Origin: Trichoplax adhaerens
Lineage: Eukaryota; Placozoa; Uniplacotomia; Trichoplacea; Trichoplacidae
Assembly: GCF_000150275.1 (NCBI RefSeq)
Contig: NW_002060953.1
Location: forward strand, 288,561-352,560
DNA length: 64,000 nucleotides
Direction: 5' to 3'
Of the stretch, positions 14,632 to 29,700 are shown in pieces; position 1 is the first letter of the stretch, and every line of letters starts with the position of its first letter. A program made the position numbers and the translations under genes. Under the pieces are notes generated by a model. The model made no database searches, was not told the origin of the DNA, and worked only from the letters and a program-made list of their open reading frames with translations.

Positions 14632-14823
14632 CTTATTTCTAATAGACGAGGTGACATGTGTAGATAAACCGGTTTTAGGTACCGAAACCTATGTAAGCGG
14701 TGAGTTCACCGATAATAGATTAGATTGTAATTTTCTAGTAAGTTTTGAAGGTCTCGCTGTGTTAACCCTATCTGCCTTGGAATACCAATTGACTGGTTTT
14801 CGAAATAACACTAGTACAAGATA
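14632..14823 (+). pseudogene. Isolated CUB-like open stretch
   Basis: The plus frame reads DEVTCVDKPVLGTETYVSGEF, then LDCNFLVSFEGLAVLTL and a stop. The spacing of the first Cys, a G-x-F segment, the second Cys followed by an aliphatic/aromatic strand and then a hydrophobic strand is what the first half of a CUB domain looks like. There is no signal peptide, no second Cys pair and no linked exon nearby. It may be a relic exon or chance. Confidence 0.2.
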
Positions 14824-17800
14824 GAAAATTACTCTCTCAATCCCAGTTACAAGATAGGGCTATTCCTAGCTTGTAACAAAGTATTTCAATTAAAGTCGGT
14901 AAAAGTCTGTGCCGTTAGATAAAAAGTCTCGATATCGTTGAAAGAAGTGCATGCTCTTTACATCATTTCTACTACATGGTAAGTTAAGATAAGTTTTAAT
15001 ATAAATTAATTGTCCTTTATATGCATAAGCTCTATAGGCCATATAGACTCTTGCACTCTGCTTGCACTACATAGTGTTTCAAAAGTCCTGACAAAATTCT
15101 CTCTCATCTAACAATAGCCATCAATATTTGTCGAATAAAGTTAGCGTAATATAGGACTTGCTCTGAATCAAACACCACGTTATCATCGTTATTACTGAAA
15201 TACCACATATATGCAATACAGATTTGCTCAATATATTGTAGAATTATTACAGCTGTAATAATAGCTATTAAAGAGATTAGCAAAATGAATATCCGTGTGC
15301 ATTTAAATTTATAGATATCATATATCTCAAGATATAGAAAAATATAGATAAATTTACTTTGCTATTTCTATACTGATATTAAACTACTCAAGACTTACCT
15401 TCGAGAGATGAGCTTGTTCGTAAATGTAACTACTTCTTTAATCCAGTGGCTCGGGATAAGGAATTAAAATTAAGTTTAGGCGATAGATCTTACTTAGCAA
15501 GTCAAACGAATATTTGCTTACTCCACGCTATCTGTAGACACTAATTGAATAGTGATTCTAGTTCTTGTGGTAGTTAATAACTTCAATTTCACAACGAACG
15601 AAAACAAATTATAAAGATTGTACTGTTAAGCAGAAATTAACTTCGTATCTTTTACAGCTGTCGGATGAATCGATAAAAAGGAAATCTTTTTTACTGGACT
15701 TGAGATAGCGTAACTTATTTTATAGCCTAATTTATCTGATTCTATTCACTACAAGTGGGAAGTCAGCCAGCCATTTACCAACTTGTATTATTGTAACCTT
15801 GCACTTAAATAATGAAGGACATCAATAATAAATGATTATCATGAGTGAAATAAATTTTTTTTAATATGAAATCATCTATTTGATAAAATCCCTTATATAA
15901 CATTAAGTGGACAAGTACCTTTGACATTGCGTTAACACGTTTTCGACTATTATTATATTTAGACAGCTATAGGAAGGCGGATTCTAGCATATTTGAATGG
16001 AATAGACAGTTTGGCAGATAATAAACAAAAAAATGAAATATTGATACTTTCAATTCCTCTTAACTCGCATTATATAAATTAATGATTCATTATTACGTCA
16101 CGATATCAATTAATCATTCCGCTTTAGCGTAGAGTATAAATGCATCTATTTAGCTATAAATTTTAAGCTATAATTTATTTATTTAATTTTACTTATTCAT
16201 AGATAGCCTATAATTCTTGTTAATGATCTATAGCTGTATAATTCATTATATTCAGTTACCTTTAAGTATATCGATTGAATTATAATAATGCATGAAGGCA
16301 TATAATCAATTAAGCTTTTTTAAAGCAATTCTTTCAATAATCAAATCAGCTTAAATAGCCTCTATTAATATTAATCAACGAGTTCACTTATTTGGATGCG
16401 TAATTTGATTAAGCAACATGCAAATTCATTCCGATTTTTAATATGATTTTAACATTGATGAAGTTTCAACCACGCCATCAAGTAAATTAATTGGTTCAGT
16501 ATTTAAATTTAATATAAAAATATGCAATAATTACATTACCATACCATTCTATAAGCTAATGTATGTTAGTTTATTTAATTGACTACATTTATTTAATTCA
16601 GCACCAGCAAGTTATTCATGTTTGACAATTGGCCAAAAAACTTGATGACGTTAAAAGATAACTGCGTGGGTATCTAAATAAAGTAAATTATTATCATGAA
16701 TTATCTGTCCTACTTCCATACACTTCTATCTTTCATGACTGCAATATCCTTCAGTAGGATATTTTAATTTTATCTATCGGTGTAGTATTTATTCTAAATA
16801 ACAGAATTTTTAAATTATATATTTTACTTAGTATTTGATTGCATCAACTATAGACTAGCTACAAATTTCTTAAAAAAGGCTCTCTGTAAAATTACTTTAC
16901 TGTGTATGATAAATTTTCTAGTCCTTTATAAACATAAACTGAAAGGCCACGCCGTTTTGGTAAATATTATCTAGAACAACTTTAAGATTTATTTTTATTC
17001 TAAATAAAACTACGTAATCTTTTCTTGACGATTATGAAGTAAAACATTATCATTGTTAACATGTTGAATAATATCAGGAGCACAATGCTACTATTTAATT
17101 AAAAAAGAGCCTTTTTCAACACCAAAAAAATTGCATTTATGGTATTCAAGATTGCTATAATTTGATGATTCAAGTCTAATCTTGTTTTCTTTTTACAATT
17201 TTTGAATGAATTTAAAGATGATGAAAAAAGAATTCTACCCTAATTTGTTTTCTATAATCATGTAAAATGGTCATGATTGAACCGTCGAATAATTTAATAT
17301 AAATTTATGTAGCTGTTAGTTCCAAATCATTAGTAATTAATTCAAAGCGATATGTCTGGCTTTCAACTTCTAGTAACCGCTTACCGTACAATATAAAGGA
17401 ATTGAGCTTCTAAAAAGAAAAGAAATTAAAAATTTCAATTACTGAATTTAAATCATCCATGACTAAATTATATTAAAACTAATTCAACCTTATTTATTTA
17501 ATTACTTTGGGGCTTTGCCGATCCTTCATAATAAGAAAAATTGATTACAATTACTTTAATCTGATACGGTAACTCTTGTGACTGACTACACTTAATAATG
17601 TTACATTAGGATTATACTTTGTGATGGTTGATCAGCCATTTCTGTTTGATCGGGACAAACTATCATGACCAGCTGTTCCTAACCGTATATCTTAAATGAT
17701 AAGCTAGGTTAAAATTGCCGTTAAGGAAGCTAATTGTATACAACTGTCTCCAGAATGAATTGGAAGGTCAACTTATTTCCTTATTCGTAGCAACTTTTTA

Positions 17801-18937
17801 TCCATGATGATAGGCAGGAGATATATGTCCGACTACCGCTCAGAAAATACCTACATCAATAATTAATTTTCGATTTAATATAGTAAATATTGCAAATAAT
17901 TATTTTCTATTCAGTTTAACATCGATCTCATTATTTACAAGTACAATTCTAATCGAAATATCAATTTGACTGATTAACTCTTTAAAGTCGTAAGAAAATC
18001 AACTCATCTAGCAAGAACTAATTCTATCTCGTAGCTAGTCCGAAATAAAATTATAATTATGTTATTTATTATTTCATTTCTAGCAATTGACCTAATACGA
18101 TAAACTATCCGGGTACTTTTCAATCCTTTAAGAAGGTAATGATGGGTTTATCTAGCTAAAGGAGATAAAACTTGTGATTTAATAACTCTCTTTTGTTGTT
18201 GTTTATAACAAATTTAGGATTTTCTCCTAACTAGTTGATATCCAAAACGTTTGTGTATTTATTTTGCACAAGTCATTGACAGTGACAAATGAAAATAGCT
18301 AAAACTAGTAGCTTTTTAATTATATATCTTTTCTTTTCTATTTCATAGAAAAAAAATTGGTACATCCTCTAATCGGATATTGAAGTAATTACGATATATA
18401 CCGGTAGTAGATATAACATTAATTCCCGTAATTATTGAAGAGAAATCATCTACACGGCAGCATATTGCAGCAAACAGCGGAAGAGAGTCCGATATCCGAA
18501 ATTTTGGACAGGATTATATGATTATTTAATGTAAAATAGAGATAATAATATCAAAGAATTTTATTATATAGCTTTCAATCTTTATGTTTTTAATTTAACA
18601 AAAATACAGTGTATCCTATAATTTGGTGATGTATTCTGAATAGTCTGCTACCATAATGCAATTAGATGCTAATTCATAAATCGTAAACAACCGACAACTT
18701 GAATGTACATTCGATTACGCTTATTGATAACATCCATAAGTATACTTTACAAGTTAATTTGATAGAATGAAATGGCATTTTCATATGTGTATTACTATTA
18801 TGAAATCTACGATTAGTTGATATATACTAAATGAATGCAATCTACATATGTTTACATGTAATAGTTTCTTAGAGTATCTATGCAAACATAATTAAAAACC
18901 TTAACTAGTTATTTGTTATTATCATACTTATTATTTA

Positions 18938-19290
18938 AGACAAACATATGAGTGTATCCTACATTTACTTGTATGTCATCCTCAATGAGTAGATGAAAGA
19001 ATATAATTTAATTAATAGCCACTTTAAGCTTGACAATCATCTTTTCTACATCTAACTTGTATATCATAAATTAATAATTAACTAGAAAATGAAATTTTGA
19101 AAAAATCATCTTACTAAGACAAACATGCGAGAATGTCCTGTGTTTACTCTTACGTCACACTCATGGAGTAGATAAATGAACATAATTTAATTAATAGCCT
19201 TTTTAAGTTTAACCATCACCATTTCTACATCTAAGATGCATGTCATAAGCGAACGATTAACCAACAGAATAAAATTTTGAATAAACGTTC
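18938..19290. repeat. Diverged direct repeat, two copies about 178 bp apart
   Basis: Copy 1 starts at about 18,938 and copy 2 at about 19,116; both begin AAGACAAACAT. They share in order: TTTACT, a TGAGTAG/GGAGTAG block, ATAATTTAATTAATAGCC, TTTCTACATCTAA and an AAATTTTGA end. Identity is partial, with many substitutions and small indels, so the duplication is old. No open frame or terminal inverted repeat is seen. Confidence 0.8.
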
Positions 19291-22200
19291 TATAATAAAT
19301 TTTTCGTTCTTCATTTCATGAAATTTTTATCATATATAACATACTATTTAATTGTATACGCGATGCAATTGCGGAAAAATATTATCTATTCGAGATTAAT
19401 GATTCATGGCTAGTGCTATAGTGCAATGTCTTAATGGAGGAGTACAGTAAATCGCAAATTGCGAATGATGAACTTATCCTCACCTATCGCTTCCGACTTC
19501 GAATTTTAGTAACAGAAATTTGTACATCATATTAAATATTTAGCACAATGTTGTATTCATAGGCCTTTGCAATCAGCTGTTTTTAAAATAGAAATCTGAA
19601 TAAATAACCGCTGGTATTACTTGAAGATGCCTACTATTTGACTGTGGATCTTAAAAATTAATATTGTATTCTAGGAAAGATTTCCAAGTAGTAAAGTTTA
19701 TTTCAATTCCATTAATTGAGCACTTTGTACGGTATTTCATGCGTGTCTACTTAATTAATTAATTATGAAAACTTGTACGGAATGGGTGTCTAATTAATGA
19801 TTAAGAATAACACTTTTAATATTGGTTAACTTGTCAATCATCACTTAAATGACATAAATAGAATTAATGGTCTGCATGATGCTATTCTACTTCAAGTTAA
19901 CATCTACTTAGCAAAAATAAATAAGCTTTTCCCTTCTCTCCTACTCAAAATAAAATCTATCATAACATTTAATAAAAATACAGTAATAATAAAAGATAAT
20001 TTTCATGATTTCAAAATTATGGAAAAACAAAATATCGAATTATTGTTTCATTACGTCGAAGTTCTCTTACATTAATATTGCGTTGCTACATGTTAGAAAT
20101 AAGACCTTGCATTAAAATTATCTTACTACTCCACTTATTTAAGTTAAATTACTTACTTGTACACCAATCAGAAGCATGATATTCTCTTCCTTTTCCACAG
20201 TGAGATATAGCGCAATAATACTTTATAATTTATAGAAAATAATTACTAATGTTATTACGAATTATTTGTTATCGTGTATCTTTTCTTTACAACTAGAGTG
20301 TAAGCACTAAATCTTGCGATCCGTTATCTGATAATGATTCCGAACTCTTTCCTTTCGTCATAGAGCTGCTATTACAAAGGTTAATGCATTATATATTGCT
20401 TTTGCTTTCAATGTTATAAATTAACAATCATAGGATGGTATTTATCATAAAGCCTGTAAGAACTATAAGAAACTTATCGAGTATTTCCGCATTCCAGCTA
20501 TCTCTGTGTCACAATTTCACTTCTGCGACAAGGTAACGTACAGTAAAAGTCTATAAGTAGCTACTGACTTAAAGGCCCTTATACTGAACGTTAAACACAC
20601 ACAGAAAAAGACTGTAAAGAAGAAACTTTTATTAGCAAAGATACATCTACAAATTTTTACCACCACTGAACTCAAATGTTCCCGTTTATATAGGAACCGT
20701 CTAATTTGTAAACAACGACTGTATTGTTGTTATACCTTACTAGGAGAAACATCTCGAACTGAGATGTTCCTTACATAGCTTTTCTATCAGTAAATATTTT
20801 AAATCTCTTACTCGTACTTAATCTTAATCTAAGCTTGTAGGTTATCTAATTCAACTATCATCAACTAGAACCTGAATCATCTTACTGCTATCTGTCACAC
20901 AATAACAATCAATATCAAGTATGTAATGAACTATTACAAACAACATCCGCGTTAAGGCATTACTTATCTTACCTAGCACTACAAATATGGATATTCTCCG
21001 TACTAGATACTACAGTACTTATTAAACTATCCTGATGACAAGGCAACACCGTAACACTCTGTTTGTTAGCTTAACCCGTTCATTAATTGAGTGTGTCTTG
21101 CTGAGCAAGTTTTAAATCATTTTAATAGAATTTTTGATTAGAAAGGCTAATTTTTAAAGTTCAAACGATGAGGCAAAACGTTATTCTGCACGTTAATGAT
21201 ATTAACACTCACGATCTAATCATAACCTAATACTTTCGTGCAATTACGTTTAAAAAATTAATTTTTTTATCAGAATTAAGATTAGATTATGCTACCTGGA
21301 AACATTATAAGTACCAGGATACTGATAAATACTGAAAAATGACATCATATGTTCGATTTTATGTGCCTTATTTTGCTGTACTGCATATGTACTAATACAC
21401 TTAGCAAACCCTCATGCTCGGTTGTCTTGAGCAACATAACCAAAAATTTATTTAAGAAATTCAACGATTAGATAGTGTTTATTAACCAGTTTAGGGGTAC
21501 AAAAGAATCGGCTAATATAGATCTACATTTTGACGAAATACTTATACGAGGATTAAATATTATTAACATCTAAAAGCACAGTAGTAAATTTCTTCAGGAA
21601 AATTTTAGGATAATTGTTTGATTTAATCTGCTTATGAAATAGGCCTAATATTTATCAAATTTCCATGACTCTAAGTTTATCCTTTGAAAGCCATGTTTGC
21701 TAGGAATATGTACGGTGACAGTTTCTGTAGACGCATTGGTTAAGGCGTTACCGTTATACATATCTTTATTATGGGAGTATTTGGGTCGTCTGCTGACGAA
21801 ATGTAATGACAGAAAATGTTTGTCTATATAAATTACCGATTTGCTGCAATATAATTTATAAGTTTATAGTAATTTCTGATCTTTAATTTCTCAGGAGATC
21901 TTAATACATATTGAATAATTAAAAGAGATAGTCTGCCGTTAACTAAGGTTCTGTTTGTAACATTTTGCATGAGCTGTCACCTCCCGATTGGACGACTAGT
22001 TTAAACCTGTAATCCTTAAACGAATATAAAAGCTATGTTGGTGAACTAATAAAGTGCTGACTAAAATATCCAAGAATTAGGGGTAATTTAATGTGAAACT
22101 AGAGTCAATTCAAGCCTTTCTTGGTGCAAGTCTCAATTTGCAACAGATAGTCAACTACTGAGTTGAATTTTTTCTACAGCGTGTTATCCTTTGACTAATT

Positions 22201-23706
22201 TCAGTAGCATTAGTTGCATAAGGGATTGATCCATCATGCAGCTTATAGAAATTTCACTGCATACTGTAGCACTTATTTATGCAAACAAAAGTGTAGAAGT
22301 TAGCTCACATCAACTTGACTACTGTATGATAGAGTGATTAAATAAGGAAAAAGGTAATCTCAGTTTTAATATTTTATCAAATCTAATACTGTCTACTGTA
22401 TTTATTGCTGCAGACAAACAGTGGTAATTAAGTTTATTACCAATTTATTTAGATCAGTTGCAATATTGCCAACTGATTTATCGACTTAATGAATACGTAG
22501 GTGACTAGAAATAAAATTAAGCACTACTTTATGATATTCGATATTCTCTAAGTTCTATTTTCATCATAACTATTGCCAATAAATTAAATCATTGTTGAGA
22601 ACCATTTAGACAGTATAGGACAGTGTTCCCAGCTCGATTCAGATTGAATTACCGTAGATGACAGTGAACCAGTTAATATAGATAACAAGTTCCATTTTAT
22701 TACATATGCATAGAAAGAAAACACATGTCTATAGCCAATTAATAACGTAAATGCTAGTAATAAAAATTAGTAAAACTTAAGTTATTCCTACATCATCAGG
22801 ATTACTACCATGGTGAGAGTGGATGTAATATATTTTTTGGTTAGATTATACAAAGTGATACAATATATTGATCCGTAATTATCTATAAGAAATTCATGTA
22901 ACTTGTATACTAGCCATCAAATGTTGCATGATTCGATATAGCTAATAGCCGCATCTTTCAGATAGTACTATCAGAGTAGAAGAGCGACATTAGGTAGGTA
23001 GTATATAATAAAATAGAATGTATACCAGACGTTTAGCGTTGTTCATTGAGAAATAGTCCAAGATGAATATTGTAGAAGCTAGCGTTAAAACACGTATTTT
23101 AATCGTTGGTGTACAGCTTCAAATAACATAATGCCGAATCTATTTATGCCATAAGTATTATTACAATTTTTACTTCATCATCCTAGCTTTAATCGTCCTC
23201 TATCTTAGCATAAGAATGCGCCCTTTTTATAATTCTAGTTGTTTCACCTAATTTAGCATGGCAAAATATGGCATAGTATGAAAGCATAATGAAGTCATTA
23301 TTACTATTTATCAAGGTTGTACTAGTATACTTACAATACATCTACATCAAGTGAATATTGTCAAATGTTGATCCAATTGATTCTGTTCAATTTCACAAAT
23401 CACAAGATCATTTTTATTTCGTCTAACACAACTTTAAATAAGGAAGTATCCGCAGAGATGTTACCATAAAAATGGAAATTGTAATCTGCATCTACAAGTT
23501 TTTGAAATTTGCTACTACACATCACAAAAATTTATTCTTTACGATTACATCTTAAAGCTTTTAGGCTTTACTTTGTCAAAGCCATGCAAAGTGCACATCT
23601 TTTAACAAATATTAACGAGGATAAGTGTCTTCATCTACAAGTTAGAAATCCCCTACATTATTGATCCGAAATTTTTGACGGATGCGATCCCTTCGGTTGA
23701 TCGACT

Positions 23707-23712
23707 TTATTA
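23707..23712 (-). promoter_or_regulatory. Candidate polyadenylation signal of the PACSIN gene
   Basis: On the minus strand this is AATAAA, about 32 bp past the PACSIN stop codon. If used, the 3'UTR would be very short. No other signal was compared in detail. Confidence 0.4.
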
Positions 23713-23743
23713 AGATTGGTAAGTTGGTATGCTACCACCATCA

Positions 23744-26700
23744 TCAGACTGCTTCAACATAGTTGGCGGGGACTAAACCCACTGTACCATTTAAACTACC
23801 CTTAATCCATCCTTGTCCATCCTCTTCGCTCAGTTTCATAATTATATCACCAGCAGCAAAACTTAATTCGTCTGATTCTCTACGAGTGTATTCATAAAGA
23901 GCTCGGACAGGAACGCCTTCGCCATCATTAAAAGATGGAGGTTCATCCCATTCGTTGTCAAAGGAAATCTGTCGATTGTATCTATAAGAATCAAGAACAG
24001 GTAATTAGTCTAATGAAGACTTGCACCTTTGTGAATAGGTGTGAAAAATTATGTCCTCTTCTCTTAAATATATCTACACTAGAAATGCAATAGTTCAATT
24101 ACAAATAAATAAATAGTTACAGTTTCATCCATTATAGCTTACCCATCATTTGTATCGTGATCTTCGTTACTTGGATTAATCTTTTCAACTTTTGCAGTAT
24201 TTTCTGGAGCACTGACATTTTCGCTGCTATCTTGAATTTTTTTAAATTTACTCGAACTTTTCTTCACCGCAGCTTTTTCTGTGACCGTATATTCCTAACC
24301 GTTACAAAGTATATATATATAAATATATGTATATATTATAAAAAGCATGTTATACTATTCAATTAACGAACAAATTATTCGATCTTTTCAATAGCTTTTC
24401 AATCGTACAACATTCTATTATTGATGCTATCGATTTAATTACTGTAATGAATAAATTATTTGGTATTTTGAAGCTTTTTTTGTTGTGAGAATTTGATATA
24501 TACTTTATTAAACAAATAATTCATATACCTCAAATTCTGGCCACCTCGTTTCCATTCTCGCTCCAAATTGTTCAGCAAAACCACATAAGTCGCGCCCTGA
24601 ATCAGCCTTTTCAATAGTTTGTAGCATTTCATTATATATCTTGGAAAAGCTAGAATGATTGATAGATAGAAAATATCAAGTCAAACATTTGCAAAGCATA
24701 GGTTAAGCATCGATAAAGCATATAAACCATAAGCTATACTAGTTATTTTTGATCACGCAATATAGAAATATAGGCGTTAAGAACATATTGGCAATGACGT
24801 TATATCCATGTTTACGATATTGTAATTTATTCGATTCGAAGTACTTACTTAGGATTATCAGCAATATTAACACAATTGTGAATTACTACCAACATTTCTT
24901 TAAAAAAGATTAACCGATCTTCTTCAAACGCTTGCCATCTATCGAATTCTTCGGTCATGCTCTTTTGATAACTGTCATTAAAAGTTGTTAAGTCCTCTAA
25001 TCTTTCTTTATATCTGTCTTTTGCTCGACTAGCTTCTTTACTGGCCTTATCAGCTTTGTCACGAATTTTCTTAACTTGATCAGCAGCCATATTGTTATCG
25101 CTTTCAGCAGTATTTAGTTGTTTATTATTGTTATCCTCAGCCTTTGCGGCTGAATAATACTCTTTCTTAGCTTTAACCACTTTCTCAAAACGTTTAGCCC
25201 AAGGCTTTTGGATACGGCTAAAATTATCATCACAGTCTCTAGTTTCTTTGTAGTGCATCATTGACTTATGATAATGGTCTTTTTTCCATTTTTTGACAGA
25301 GTCATAAGCTTTACTTAATAATTTCTCTCTAACGTCAGCGTGTAAATTAGCTACCTCATCAGCTTCAGTAAAGCAGGCCTTCCATGATTCTTCCATAGTA
25401 CCATATTCAGGGCCATTTTGGATACTAGAGCGCCAGTCAGATGCCCAACGCTTTAAACTTCGTGCATATGCACGCTCCAATTCCATACGATCACGAATCA
25501 TAGCTAGCATATCATCGCATAACCTATAACAGCGTTAGATCCACTGTTAGTAACGACATATAATTAAGTCTTGTTACAGTAACTTTCAGAAATTGGTGAC
25601 TTTATAAGCATGATAACGGCATTGCGATCATGTTGAACATCTTAAAAAGCCTATTCAATTAGTACCATATTTATAGTGGTTCTCTATTTTGCTGTTACGA
25701 TCATCGTCTCATTCTCAAAGATAGAAATTATCTATTAGTATAGCAATCGAATCAACAACTAAATCGCAATTTTGGAAGTGAAATATTTGTAAACTTGGCA
25801 TGCAAAATGTTCTTGTTAGTATTGTTATGATAAAGTGATAATTATTCTACTGTAATTTATTCAGTTTATCAATAGGCGTAATTCCCTATATTATGCGCCA
25901 TTCAACGTAAATCAAATAAAGCCCAACCCAAATGACGATTAGCAACCGGTTTCTAACTTCTACTCAAGATGAAGCTGTACATACATTGATGAAAATTAGC
26001 AACGGTTAATGTTGATAAACAATTTATATTTATGCAATCTTTGATAGAAGATTATGAATATCAATTGATAATTACTGAACAGGTGGATATCCTTTCCTAC
26101 GGCTACTAAAAGTATTCTTCTTGCTGCCAATTATAAAAAGAGATCCACTGAATGATCAACTATGCTATACATGCGACCTAGGTCTACATTATCATTCCTA
26201 TTCTTCACATTAAAGATATAACTAATACGCATATTAGTTTATAAATAGGAATAAGCAATTTGAAATCCCATGGAATTAATTCTTAGTATTATACACCCTA
26301 GACCGTGAACTACCGTACTCCCTTTACCTCTAATAGTTCACAATTAGGCCTAGATCATCTTTCCTGTTATTCATGTTCAAGGAATACCGTAAATAAAGCA
26401 TACGGAATGAGTTTATCATCAGTAATAGTCAATCTTAATTCACATGGACAGAATTTTTTCAACATAATTTGCTCTAGGCCTAAATCATTATTCCTCTTAT
26501 TTAAGATTTTGCGTCCATCAACAGGAATAGCCAGTTTCAATGGACATGAAATTCATTTTAACATTATTATTTATCATAGGACCAAAGGATTATTTCTTTA
26601 TTCCACATTTCCACTCTACATACAAGCCCATGTATTTAAATATATATATTAGATCAGGATCAATTGCTAAGCTGAATGGAATAGCCTCAGGTTAATATGC

Positions 26701-29700
26701 TAGTAACAGCTACTAAAATCGATTTATTATTGGTCATTAGTCAATCTATTCTCCAAAACGACAAGTATCATGGTAGCCCATTCAGACAGAACATAATCTA
26801 CTACGAATAAAATGAATTTCAACAGCATCTCCATTATTCCATTTTAAAGTAATTGAAAGGCATGAATTAAAATTACCCTCTACAATGCAGCTCTATCAAT
26901 ATTGGTTATAATTAGTAATGAATACAATATGAGAAATTTGTACTCTAGCATGCCTCTAGGTTATAAGGGTTTACTACTTTTAAAACGTGTCATTCAAATT
27001 CTATTTTCCCGTCGTTCAGTGATATGCAAGCTAAAATTAATCAATATAACGAACAAGATGGAAATCGTGCCTAGAATACATTCACAAGCGTTATAGTTTC
27101 GTCCCTATCTGAAATTACTAGTATTTTTGATCGGTCCTTTTCTTTTTCGACTGATCATGACTTCTTTCGCAATCTGGGTATAACCCTAATGTACTGTATA
27201 CTAAATAGTAGATCCTCAATTGTAGATGTTGGATTTCGACATGTTGACCACTACAGTACAAATAAGAACTAGAATTTTTAGGCTTGAGTTATAGAGATAG
27301 TTCAGTTCTTTTAACAATATTTTGGACACTGTAATCAGATTAAAATCGAGATTATTAACAATACTATTTCAGTGCTAGGATCTTCTCTCTAACGAGAATG
27401 TTCTCTCCCGTGAATATCATCAGGATTCATTGACAACCATTAGTATCCTACTGCTGGCTATGATTTCTTCTGTCAGTAATAGAATATTCAATTCATTTTA
27501 TTCACTTAAATTAAGATACAACCATTCGTATAAGCAGACCAAACCAGGTTACAACATATACTAGTATTGGTATATCAGTTTATAAGGCTATCCAACTACA
27601 GCCTTACAGCCATCACAACCATTTGCTCTTAATATTGAACCGGAAACACTGCCTCCACTTTTAGATAGTCCTCCTACATCAGGAGAATTTGTCAATGCCA
27701 GACCGTTGGCTTAACATTTTGTCAACTGTCAGTAAGGTCCTGCATGCCATCGATATGTGCGGGTTAGTGTCTAGATAGTAATAATCGTTTAATTCTTCTT
27801 ACGCAATAGAGTGATCATAGCGATTGATCTTAAATGAATTATTTTTGATCTTTTTGCCAATTAATTAACTAATTCTAATTCAATTTAATCTTTAAATCTG
27901 AGATTGGATAACAAAAATTGGAAAAAATTATCCAACTCCAATTCGTGTTGTATCTAGCACCAGTCTAATTGTAAAAGCCTAGAGGGTAATGATAGTTTAG
28001 AAATAGGCCAGAAAACTATAACCATAAGCCGAAGCAACGGTTTATAAAGCCACTTACAGTTTATCGTACTGTACACCTGTCTATTTTTGATCGCAGTAGG
28101 GGTAGAAATTGATTATCGCAATAAGAAAGTCATGACATGATTGCGTGCTATTTCAATTGCTAACACCATGCGGTAATAGCTAAACAAATCTACTGACTAA
28201 ACATTAACATCATTTACGGATGGAATTATTAAACAATTCCACAGCAGTAGTCAAAGGACAACTTTAATCTGTACCAATGGCTGTATACTGTACTATAAAT
28301 GTACATATTTAGAAGAGAGCCAGTTCTGATTACTAATATGTTTAGTCAGTATTCTCAGCGAATTTTTTTTTATCATCAAAAGCGCTGCCAATGACAACCT
28401 AATCAACATTGCAAGTGAAGGAATTCAATCTAGCGTTATTCAATAATGAAATACGAATAATTAACTGTTATTATTACAATGCAATCCAGGCGTAAAAACT
28501 AACGTCAATATTGGAGAACAGAGAAGGTTGTGGAAATTTCTTACTGAAGAAAGTCAAGAAAATTTCCAGTTGACTTGAACTTCATTTTTGGTCAATAGAA
28601 GCAGGAAAAACAATCTGGCGAATTCTTTTCAAGGATCGGATAAAATAACAACGTCAACAGTACGGATTATATCGTAACGACTGGTTCATTTTAGTAGTTC
28701 AAAGCAATCAACTTGGCCATTGGTAGCCAAGAAAGCGATTGCATTGGTGATAGAGTATTAAATGTCAAGTTTGATGTTGAAAAAGTCAAGTACAATGACT
28801 ATCATTTAGAAATCAGTCATAAAAGATTAAAAGCGAACAAATTAGGGAAAGGCATGACTAGCTCGCCAATCAATCCCAGATGTGAAGATTCAATTCCCAG
28901 TCCATTAAAGATAGGACTATTGTAACGACCACTTTGATTCATTTTTAATAGTTCTATATAATAATAATCAATAGCAACACCACAAACTAATGAAGTAGTG
29001 CAGTTAGCTTCTGGGATGGATCAACTTATATGTATTAGCCAATCGGAATGCATTCAAATCATTCCAATATATAAATACGGTAGATTAATTTTCGCTACAA
29101 TCTCCAGCAGGGATGATCGCAATCCCGCTCTTTGTCGATAACACACAGTATGCAAGAATCAAGTATAGAATCAATAAGAGTTTCCATCCCAGTAAGCTAA
29201 AGTTCTTTTTTAATGTAACTGTGGTTGAAAGGTTAGAAATCAAGCAAAACTGTAAAATCATTCTTTGTCCCGAGTGGAATGAATCCAATGTCAATGCCCA
29301 TCGCTATAACTGATTATTTTCTATTACTAATAAATCCATCGTTGAGTAGGCATCCTAGAATCATTAAGGCCAATTTACCTCTAAGTAGGATGATTTGCAA
29401 ACCTCTCGAGTGGACAAGTAAAGTTTTGGATTTATGTTGCTTCAAGTTTTCTGACGCTATTAATTGATGAAAGGTTAAAAAAGTAGCACAAACTAACGCT
29501 TCATGTCCACCATGATCTACTTGTATCCAACTATTGCAGAAGGGTTAAATCGCATCATCGCATTTTACCTCTTTCTATAGTTGTCAATTACATCGAAAAC
29601 GGTGCAGTTGCCATCATCAAATAAACTTATATTATTAGAGCCAACTGATCTATCATGGTTATGATTTGTAACAGACAAGTTGAGTTGCAATCGAACGTAT

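Larger units (their letters stand above)
4453..23743. other. Gene-poor AT-rich block of about 19 kb
   Basis: I found no convincing gene on either strand. Stop codons are dense in all frames, and no run of splice-linked exons with conserved motifs could be built. Weak decayed-looking stretches are listed separately (about 8.03, 10.6-11.6 and 14.6 kb), as are an AT hairpin and a direct repeat. Palindromes of the GTAC type, common around the genes further right, are sparse here. Possible contents are old intergenic DNA, unrecognisable relics, or distant regulatory sequence. Confidence 0.55.

Noticed and set aside
26305-26652. 115-codon plus frame
   Set aside because: It lies on a degenerate tandem repeat inside PACSIN intron 1 and has no domain; its openness follows from the repeated sequence.
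28713-29467. Cluster of 60-70 codon frames on both strands
   Set aside because: They overlap each other on opposite strands inside PACSIN intron 1, have no recognisable motif and no splice partners. A decayed element is possible but not supported.
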